From the NCBI RefSeq assembly GCF_024323335.1, contig NC_066579.1, positions 134,036,354 to 134,100,353 of the forward strand: a stretch of DNA of 64,000 nt, written 5' to 3'. The notes beneath the pieces are model-generated. The model was not told the origin of the DNA. It saw only the letters and a list, made by a program, of their open reading frames with translations, and made no database searches. A program made the translations under genes and the position numbers. Source of the DNA: Lathyrus oleraceus (lineage: Eukaryota; Streptophyta; Magnoliopsida; Fabales; Fabaceae). Below are positions 55,786 to 64,000 of this stretch, in pieces; position 1 is the stretch's first letter, and each line of letters starts with the position of its first letter.

Positions 55786-57911
55786 ATGGATTCTCAACAA
55801 CAATCTGTGTTCAACTTCTCTCAGCAAATAAACTCCAGCAACGCAGCTCAAAGCACAAGCAATCCTACTCCAACCGTTACAGGCGTAACTACAACACCAG
55901 TATACAAGGAGCCTCACATTCTTGACCGTGAGCCTCATATTAATCTTGCAACTCCTTTCGAGAAACTGGACATGCTGTGTGAATCCCTAGTGGATTTTAA
56001 CAACATGAAGAGAAATGGCGTAGACCTCACTGAAGAACTTCATCAACAAGGTTGGGGAAACTACTTTCAACGCCTCTACGATCCAGTTTACCCAAATCTC
56101 ATTAAGGAATTCTGGAGGTTTGCTTATGCTGACGATCATTTCATCGTCTCCTACGTGTTGGGTGTAAAAATTGTGATAACTGAAAAGTCAATCGCTGCTT
56201 TGCTGAACATGGAGAAAGCTGGAGGAAGAAGAATTTACAACATAAATCCCAGGGCGAAATACATTGCTCATGAAATCAACCCCACAATCTTCAAACTAAA
56301 CACAGAAGGCAACCCCTCAAAGAACAAGGAACTCCATCAGAACCTCCGGGTGTGGCTCAAAATCATTCTGGGAACTATTCATCATCGCCCAGCATCAAAC
56401 TCATCAGATTACATCAATACAGATCAGAAATGTATTCTGTATTGTATTCATAAAGGTCTGAAGCTTTGCCTCCCAGCACTCCTATTCAAATACCTCAGAG
56501 ATTCTGTACGGGAAACCAGGAATAACATGAAACCCAGAAATCTAAAGATGAACTCCAGGAATCTAAAGAGTGTGGGGATTCTGGAGAAGATTCATGTTAA
56601 ACCTACTCTGGACACCTCATGGGAAGCCTTAAAAGATCAGAGGAAAACTCCAAATGGTCTCTGTATGTTCTACAAGGAAGAACCCAAAGAAGCAATTCTC
56701 CACTATCTCCAACGTCTAAAGTATGAAGGAGTGGACATCTCAGATTTCAGATTGAGTGAACTGCCAGATTCAGCTCCAGACTTCGTGAGGTTTAAAAGAG
56801 GTCCATCTGAGAAGGCATCGAAGGCGAAGAAAGCGAAGCTAGGAGAACCCTCTAAATCAAGACCTCCAGCACCTCTGCAAGAGTCTTCTGGTAAGTCTGC
56901 CTCTCCTGCTCCCTCTGTACAGCAACTTGCTTCGTCTATTCCTCTACCAACACCCCTCTACACCTCATCTGAAACCCCTCCTTCAACAACCAGAACATAT
57001 CAAACCACTTCCTCATCCTCAGCCCCAGAATTACCTCCCTACTTTGTCATTTCTTCTGACACAGAACCCTCTGACCCCGCTTCTCCCACTCTAGCCCAAC
57101 TTCAAACTCTAACCCGTGATTCACAACAACCACAACAACCTCCACCTGAACCTGAAGTAACCTCACCACCCACAGAACAACCAACCGTCACTCCATCTGA
57201 AGTTCAACCCTCTGACCTCAACACCTCTGACATTACCCCTCCAAACACTTCCGCTGAACCTCCAACTCTCAACCTAAGCCCTCCCAACTCTCCACCTCAA
57301 CCATCTGAACCAGAACATTCCCTGCCAACCCTAGAGGAAGCAATTATGTTGTTTGCAGGAGCATCAGTTTAAAAGGTCAAGTCTCTGACCATCAACTCTG
57401 GCATCAGTGATGATCCTGACTCTGTTAGGACACACTGGAACAGAGTCATTGGCTGGATGATATCTAAGGCCTTTGAACTGAAGCACGTCTCTGAGCAAGT
57501 CAGAAACGACTTCATCAGAGACGTTGAGGCAAGACTACAGGAGCGCTTAGCCAGTGAAGCTGAGGAAGAAGCCAGAAGGAAAGAAGAAGAAGAAAGAGCA
57601 AGACAAGAATAACTTCAAAGGGTACGGGAAGCTGAAGCCAAAGCTCTAGCTGATGCTGCTGCTGCTGCTGCTGCTGAAGCTGAAGCTAAGGCTGCTGCTG
57701 AAGCTGAAGCCAAAGCCGCTTAAGAACAGAATGCTCTGACCCAGGGGGAGTCCTCTACTTTTGCCCCTCTGGTTCTCAAGACCCTTGAAGAGCTTCAGAA
57801 AGAGTAGAAGGAAGTCCGAGCCAGATTGGATCAACAAGACACAGTCAATGCCAACATCCAGAATCTGCTGACTCAACTGCTTCAGAGAATGCCTCCTCCT
57901 CCCACCCCTTA
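55786..57911 (+). pseudogene. SIRE env-like ORF
   Basis: An ORF after pol is the mark of SIRE-type copia elements; it is called env-like, but its function is unproven. The ATG at 55786 gives 528 open codons to TAA 57370-57372. The globular N-terminal half has FEKLDMLCESLVDF, WRFAYADDHFIVSYVLGVKI (near 56117) and ALLNMEKAGGR. It is followed by a basic region (KASKAKKAKLGEPSKSRPP near 56815), a Pro/Ser/Thr-rich region (56860-57330) and, after the stop, an Ala/Glu/Lys coiled coil (57500-57720). Further stops lie near 57611, 57722 and 57806, and the frame ends at TAG 57909-57911. I see no signal peptide and no transmembrane helix. Confidence 0.72.
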
Positions 57912-58307
57912 GGCACTTAGGATTTTTTTTGCTTGTTGCTTTGCTTGTTTTTTGTCTCTGATGCTTTTGCTCTTATCTGAATATATCTATATATTTTTCT
58001 TCCAGCTTATTATTTTGTTTAAGTCTTTTTGATTCTGACAAAAAGGGGGAGAAACCAAATAGCTCTGATGAAAAATTGCCTAATGCCTTAAGCACTCTAC
58101 AGACATACTATTCTATAAAATAAAATCTATCTAACACTTGAATTAAGAAATTGCATAAAGGTATCGAGAAACTTCATTGCTTGGAAGCTCTGGTAAGAAC
58201 TTCTGAACTCCTTAGCCTATCTTAGGGGGAGCTCACTTCTATCTGATCTGATAAACTCTTAATTTTTGAATGTTTCATCTATCATTTGATTATGTTTTGT
58301 CATCATC
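57912..58307 (+). other. SIRE 3' untranslated region
   Basis: No gene. It includes two AAGGGGGAG-like tracts (58042 and 58311), the second being the PPT. Confidence 0.5.
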
Positions 58308-58320
58308 AAAAAGGGGGAGA
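58308..58320 (+). other. Polypurine tract of SIRE-type element
   Basis: AAAAAGGGGGAGA just before TGTAAGAAC of the LTR. A near copy, AAAAAGGGGGAGA, is at 58039-58051. Confidence 0.8.
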
Positions 58321-58321
58321 T

Positions 58322-59370
58322 TGTAAGAACAAAAATAGTTCTACAACAGATTCCAAGATTTTGATGATAACAAAGGATGAAACCAAAAGTAGCACTCTAA
58401 CGAAAAGTTCTAAGTGTGTAGGACTCTAACAAGAAGAAAGGAATCTGATCACGTCATCAGATATAGAATAAAATCAGATACAAATTACCAGAAGATCAGA
58501 AGCATCTGAAGTAGAAACGCGCTCTAGAAGTTCTGACTCTGAGCAAAACAGCAGATCAGAATATTAGAAGCATCTGAAGAAGAAGCGCACTCTAGAAGTT
58601 CTGACTCTGAGAAACGGTATATCAGAATTCCATATGCTCTCAACATCATCTGAAGACAACATCGATATTTCTAAAAGATCAGAACTATCAGAAGCTCTGA
58701 AGCCTCATCTCAAGATCTCAGATTAACGGAGTAATGCAGACTCTGATAATGGATTTCCTTATCCAGAAAGAGTAACGGCAACTTCAACTTCAAATGGAAA
58801 GAAACTATATTTGGAAAGAAGTTATTCAGGGAGACAAACTTGCTTTGGCAAGAAACAACGAAGTAATGACATTAAACTCTCATCAAGACTAAATATCTGC
58901 CATCACTACAAACGGTCGTTTTTCACCTCTATATAAAGAACAACGAACCTCATTGAGAGATACACCTGAACGCACAAAATTACTCTACTCTCTCTCTAAT
59001 CTTTCACGAGCTTTTGCTCATAACGTGAAACTTCTTATCTGCTCTAATTGCTGTAATACTTGCTTTATCCTAGAAGCACTCTAGATTATAAATTCTGTTT
59101 TTACATCAAATGTTTTTATTTCCTCAAGTGACTCTGCGCAGTCTGCCTACTTGAGAGGACTAAGAGATCTTTCTCTTAGACGTTGGTTGTAATAATCTTT
59201 CAAGATTAGTGGATTAAGTCCTTGTTGAAGGCGAAATCACCTTGGCCGGGTGGACTGGAGTAGCTTTGTGTTATAAGCGAACCAGTATAAAATCCTGTGT
59301 GATTTTATTTTGCAAAAACCCTTATTTTCCAAAATAATTCAAACCCCCTTTCTTGTTTTTCTCACCTTCA
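58322..59370 (+). repeat. 3' LTR of SIRE-type element
   Basis: TGTAAGAAC to ACCTTCA, 1049 bp. A TATA box CTATATAAAG lies near 58929-58938. A 68-bp repeat (AGAAGCATCTGAAG unit at 58498 and 58566) is also in the 5' remnant. Confidence 0.88.
58929..58938 (+). promoter_or_regulatory. TATA box of SIRE LTR
   Basis: CTATATAAAG, followed about 30 bp later by GAGAGATACACC as a likely start region. Confidence 0.6.
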
Positions 59371-59375
59371 TTTAA
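59371..59375 (+). repeat. Target-site duplication TTTAA, right
   Basis: Identical to 53378-53382. Confidence 0.85.
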
Positions 59376-59678
59376 ATGGGTTTTGGGCCCAAATGAGTGG
59401 CCCTCTGAAAATTAAATGGGTTTCTGCCACGCTCGCTACTGTCTTCGCCTAGCGAGCAGCTAGCGAATCAGCTCGCTACTGTCTTCGCCTAGCGAGCAGC
59501 TAGCGATCATGACGGTATCTGTTTTTTTTCAAATCAGCACTACACAGCACAATTCAGCAAGGTTCCACCAATTTGAACACCAATACCACACAACACAAAG
59601 CTGTAAATACTTACAATGTTGGGGTGCCTCCCAACAAGCGCTTGTTTAACGTCGGATAAGCTCGACGGTTCAAGATGC
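59371..59678 (-). other. Athila spacer right of the SIRE insertion
   Basis: Non-coding. It contains two copies of a 44-bp unit with TTCGCCTAGCGAGCAGCTAG (59431-59506). Confidence 0.6.
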
Positions 59679-62600
59679 TCACAGAGGAGTATCCAAGCAG
59701 ATTGCACAGCTCTCGCGATCCACAAGACCGCTAAGATAAATCTTCAAACGTTGGCCGTTAACCGTCCAACTCTCTTTCTTCTCCAAGTCCTCAATGACAA
59801 GAGCTCCATACTCTTTGACTTCTTTGACACGAAATGGCCCGGACCATTTAGATTTCAATTTTCCGGGGAATAACTTCAACCTAGAATTGAACAAAAGGAC
59901 CAACTGTCCAGGCACAAATTCCTTCTTCCTAAGCTTTTTGTCATGATACTTTTTCACCTTTTCTTTGTACAACCAACTCGAGTGATATGCGGAATTGCGC
60001 ATTTCTTCCAACTCAAGCAATTGCACTTTTCTTTTTTCACCGGCCAAATCCTGATCAAAGTTCAAGAATTTCAGAGCCCACAAAGCTTTGTGCTCCAATT
60101 CGACCGGCAAATGGCAAGTCTTACCAAATACCAATTGAAAAGGAGTTAGCCCAGTTGGAGCTTTAAAAGCGGTACGGTATGCCCATAAAGCTTCATCCAA
60201 CTTTTGCGACCACTCTTTTTTAGAATTCGACACGGTTTTTTCAAGAGTTCTCTTAATCTCACGATTAGAGACTTCGGCTTGACCGTTTGCTTATAGGTGA
60301 TACGGAGTCGCCACTCTATGTGATACACCTTAATGTTTCAAAACGCTTTCTAACGGTGCATTACAAAAGTGCGACCCTCTGTCACTAATCAACACATGGG
60401 GGGTTCCAAAACGGGAAAAGATGTTTTTCTTCAAAAAAATTATTACCGTTTTAGCATCCGCCCGAGATGAGGCAATCGCCTCAACCCACTTAGAAACATA
60501 GTCAACCGCCACAAGCATATATTCATTACCATATGAGGGTGGGAATGGTCCAACAAAGTCGATACCCCAACAATCGAATACTTCAACCTCTTGGATGTTT
60601 TGGAGAGGCATCTCGTCTCTCTTACCAATCCCACCACTTCTTTGGCAACTATCACAACTTTGCGCATGGGCATTTGCGTCTTTGAAAATAGTAGGCCAAT
60701 AAAATCCTGACTGAAGGACTTTAGTGGCCGTTCTTGCCCCATTGTAGTGTCCGCTGTAAGGCGAGTTGTGACAATTCCAAAGAATGCTTTGTGCTTCATC
60801 GCCAGTAACACACCTCCTCAAAAGGTTATCACCACCCAATTTAAACAAGTATGGGTCATCCCACACGTAATACTTAGCATCCGAGAGAAATTTTCTTTTT
60901 TGGTTCGAAGTTAGGTCGGGAGGCACGAAACCACTAACCTTATGGTTCGCAAAGTCCGCAAACCACAACCTAACTTGAACTTTGAAAAGTTTTTCATCAG
61001 GAAACTCTTCCCGAATTTCCTTCTCGGAAGCGGTAACCTTCACATTAACTAAGCGAGATAAATGACCCGCCACCAAATTTTCCGATCCTTTCTTGTCTTT
61101 GATTTCAACATCAAATTCTTGCAACAAGAGGAACCAACGGATGAGCCTTTGCTTCGAGTCCGTTTTGGTGAGCAAATATTTAATCGTCGAGTGGTCAGTA
61201 TACACTATGACCTTGGAACCAATAAGATAGGACCTAAACTTTTCAAGCGCATACACTATCGCAAGTAATTCTTTTTCAGTGGTGGCATAGTTAACTTGAG
61301 CCTCATTAAGAACTTTACTTGCGTAGTGTATCGCATGAAATTTTATCTCTTTTCTTTGGCCTAATACCGCTCTAATTGCATAGTCGCTCGCATCACACAT
61401 GAGCTCAAAATTTAAATTCCAATTTGGAGCGACTATAATTGGAGTAGTAACCAATTTTTCCTTTAAAATTTCAAAAGCTTGTAAACACTCATCAGTTAAA
61501 AGAAAAACTTGATCCTTAGCTAGCAAGTTACTCAAAGGCTTAGCTACCTTTGAGAAGTCTTTGATAAAGCGCCGATAGAAACCGGCGTGCCCCAGAAAGC
61601 TTCGGACTCCCTTCAAATTCACCGGAGGAGGCAACTTTTCAATCACTTCAACTTTAGCACGATCAACTTCAAGCCCTCTTGAAGAGACTTTATGGCCAAG
61701 CACTATCCCCTCGGTCACCATGAAGTGGAACTTCTCCCAATTAAGAACAAGATTTGTCTTCACACATCTTTCAAGAACCGTTTCCAAGTTGTCCAAGCAT
61801 AGACCAAAGGAACCACCAAATACGGAGAAGTCGTCCATAAAGACTTCCATTGTTTTCTCGATAAGGTCGGCAAAAATAGCTTGCATACATCTTTGGAAAG
61901 TCGCCGGTGCATTGCACAACCCAAACGGAATTTTACGGTATGCGAAAATTCCAAAAGGACATGTGAAAGCCGTCTTTTCATGATCGGTCGGGTCAACCGC
62001 AATTTGGTTATACCCGGAATAACCATCTAAGAAACAATAGTATTGTTGCCCAGAAAGTCTTTCTAGCATTTGATCCATGAACGGGAGTGGAAAGTGATCT
62101 TTTCGAGTTGCGGTATTCAACCGCCTATAATCAATGCACATACGCCACCCCGTTGCCACTCTTGTCGGGATCAACTCATCCTTTTCATTTCGAATCACGG
62201 TAATGCCACCTTTCTTCGGAACCACATGTACAGAACTAACCCATGGGCTATCCGAAATCGGGTAAATCATTCCCGCATCCAACAACTTAACAACCTCCTT
62301 TCTAACAACTTCCTTCATAGTAAGATTTAAGCGGCGTTGCGGTTGAGCTACCGGCTTAAAGTCCTCTTCCATTAAGATCTTGTGCATGCAATAGGAAGGA
62401 CTAATTCCTTTGAGATCGGAAAGAGTCCAACCCATGGCTTCTTGATTATTTTTCAAAACATTGATCAAACGGGCTTCTTCATTCTTTGACAAAAGATTGC
62501 TTATGATAACCGGCTTTGCTTCGGTCTCGTCGAGGAATGCATACTTCAAATTAGAAGGTAACATTTTCAATTCAATCGGCGATTTTTCTTCATTAACCTC

Positions 62601-64000
62601 CTTCTTCAATACTTCCTCCTCAAATTCCCACTGATGTAACTCTTTTAGACTATCAAGTTCCCTTAGGCATTCTTCAAGAGCTTGCTCTTCTTCAATTGTG
62701 AAAACTTCAAAGGAGTCATCAAGAGCTAACTCCATAGGAGATATCTCATGAATATGTTTAGAAACTTCAAAAGTTGCCTCTTCGATCACATCAATGCGAA
62801 AGCTATCACGACTATCCTTTGAATGCTTCATGGCTTCGAATAGATCAAAAGTAACTTCTTCATTTTGGACCCTTACTTTCATCAAATCGTCGTCGACGTC
62901 AATCATCATGCGTGCGGTTTTCATGAACGGTCGGCCAAGAATAAGCGGAGCATCATCATCCTCTTCCATATCAATCACAATAAAATCAACCAGGAAAAGG
63001 AATTTGTCAACTTTGACCAATACATCTTGGGCTAACCCATGAGGATGGGTAGTCGACTTATCGGCCAATTGCAAAGTCATCCGGATGGCCTTCATTTCAA
63101 TGTTGCCAAGCCTCTTCACAATAGACAATGGTATTATATTAATGCTTGACCCCAAGACAATTAGCCCTTTTCCGACATAGAAATCACCAATTGTAATCGG
63201 CAAAGTAACTCGTCCCGGGTCAACCTCTTTTCTCGGAAGTGTCCGTTGAATGATTGCACCACAACTAACATCTAGAACAATTGTCTCCAGTTCCGTGTAC
63301 CTCCGCTTTTTAGTAAGTATGTCTTTCATGAATTTCGCATACTTAGGCATTTGCTCCAATGCTTCGGCAAACGGAATGTTCACTTGAAGTTGTTTGAATA
63401 TATCCATGAACTGGGCTTAATGCCGTTCATTCTCCCTCTTAGATGGAGCATGTGGATACGGAAGGTTTTGGATTGGAGTAGCGCCCACTACCTCCTTTCC
63501 TTTAGAAACTCTAGAATTCCTCTCTCTTTTCTTTTTTACTCCCTCCACCTTCACTTCATCACTCTTATTTTTTTCAAGTTCCACACTTTCTTTATTTTCG
63601 ACTTCACCATTTTTTTCATTCTTTTCAACTTCTTCCTCACTCCACTCCCCAACTTCACCATCAATGCTATCCTCTATTTTTTTCTCCTCATCTTTTTTCT
63701 CATCCTCTCTTCTTTCACTCTCATCTCTTTTTTTACTCTCACTAATTAACTTCCTTCCACTTCTCGTTGTTATCGCTTTACAATGCTCTTTTGGATTCGT
63801 TTGCATGTTCGCCGAAAAAGATGGTCTGGGTTGTTGTTCCGCTAGTTGTTTAGCAAGTTGACCGACTTGAGTTTTGAGATTTTTGATTGCCGCATCGTTG
63901 CTCTTTTGATTAGCCATCGACACTTGCATAAATTGTGTCAATGTCTCTTCTAACTTTGAAGTCACGACCGGCAGTTGTTGAGGTTGGTAAGGATTTTGAC
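59679..64000 (-). pseudogene. Athila Gag-Pol polyprotein (5' end outside window)
   Basis: One minus-strand frame runs from the window edge to 59679, broken by TAA at 63417-63419, 60330-60332 and about 60292-60294. Seen in order: Gag C terminus with a very acidic/basic region (63440-63760); Athila pre-protease block [20 protein letters not shown] (near 63385); protease with [11 protein letters not shown] (near 63140), where the catalytic Asp before LGSS is Val; RT with [20 protein letters not shown] and FMDDFSVFG (near 61840); RNase H with [19 protein letters not shown] and [10 protein letters not shown] (61200-61400); and integrase with the HHCC module (60660-60770), [15 protein letters not shown] and the NGQAEVSN Glu (near 60285). 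The C-terminal integrase domain (59700-60230) is intact. The frame continues upstream of 63965, so that position is not a true start. Confidence 0.88.

Larger units (their letters stand above)
53383..59370 (+). mobile_element. SIRE/Maximus-type copia element, internally deleted
   Basis: Bounded by TG at 53383 and CA at 59370, with target duplication TTTAA on both sides (53378-53382 and 59371-59375). Only the first 285 bp or so of the 5' LTR remain; the junction near 53667 leads directly into the start of RT. RT-RNase H, an env-like ORF, PPT and a full 3' LTR (1049 bp) follow. Gag, protease and integrase are gone. The intact target duplication shows that the deletion happened inside the element. 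Confidence 0.88.
44445..64000 (-). mobile_element. Athila-type (Ty3/gypsy) retrotransposon, interrupted
   Basis: Minus-strand order from the right edge: gag, protease, RT, RNase H, integrase, spacer, env-like ORF, spacer, PPT, 3' LTR. The FMDDF form of the RT motif and an env-like ORF after pol mark Athila. Two copia elements are nested inside (about 48164-52415 and 53383-59370). The 5' LTR and PBS are beyond the window, so the target duplication cannot be checked. Confidence 0.85.

Noticed and set aside
1..64000. Host genes, CRISPR arrays, bacterial operons or ribosome-binding sites
   Set aside because: No frame outside the retroelements has a recognisable domain, and the DNA is clearly plant nuclear; bacterial feature types do not apply.

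Overview
The window is plant nuclear DNA made almost entirely of nested LTR retrotransposons. I see no host gene, tRNA, rRNA or CRISPR. Several features point to a large-genome legume, most likely tribe Fabeae (pea, vetch, Lathyrus relatives): very long Ogre-type (Ty3/gypsy, Tat lineage) LTRs of about 4.8-6 kb, a primer-binding site matching the 3' end of a tRNA-Arg, an extra ORF1 upstream of gag, and legume-type Athila and SIRE/Maximus elements. The species is an inference.

Layout. (1) 1-25111: Ogre element A. It has a 5' LTR cut by the window edge (1-4000), PBS, ORF1, gag-pro-RT-RNase H-integrase, a long 3' UTR with a possible antisense ORF, PPT and 3' LTR (20238-25111). A solo LTR of a second Tat/Ogre family (element C, 6055-10849, 5-bp target duplication GCTGG) sits inside ORF1. 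(2) 25112-27662: the A 3' LTR is followed by another PBS and another A-type ORF1, so one LTR serves two internal regions (an LTR-internal-LTR-internal array). This second copy is cut off near 27662. (3) 27663-44444: Ogre element B, a different family. It has the last 118 bp of a 5' LTR, PBS, ORF1, gag, pro, a predicted phase-2 intron, RT, two RNase H domains, integrase, 3' UTR, PPT and a 3' LTR (from 38572). (4) 44445-64000: an Athila element on the minus strand that appears to have landed in the B 3' LTR. Its gag-pol runs off the right edge, its env-like ORF is split, and its 3' LTR lies at the left. Two copia elements are inside it: a damaged one lacking its 5' LTR (about 48164-52415) and a SIRE/Maximus element (53383-59370, target duplication TTTAA) that lost part of its 5' LTR, gag, protease and integrase but kept RT-RNase H and an env-like ORF.

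All coding regions carry stops, frameshifts or deletions. Many stops fit C-to-T or G-to-A decay of methylated DNA. None of the copies looks autonomous.

The most interesting signal is not a gene. A two-hairpin RNA-like module, with invariant outer sequence (GAACTACG ... TACGTAGGCA) and covarying inner stems, recurs in the downstream part of the LTRs of families A, B and C. Other points worth a look are the predicted intron in B, an antisense ORF in the 3' UTR of A, a TATA box placed just upstream of the SIRE env-like ORF, possible polyadenylation signals between ORF1 and gag, and a filler-DNA repair scar beside the damaged copia element.
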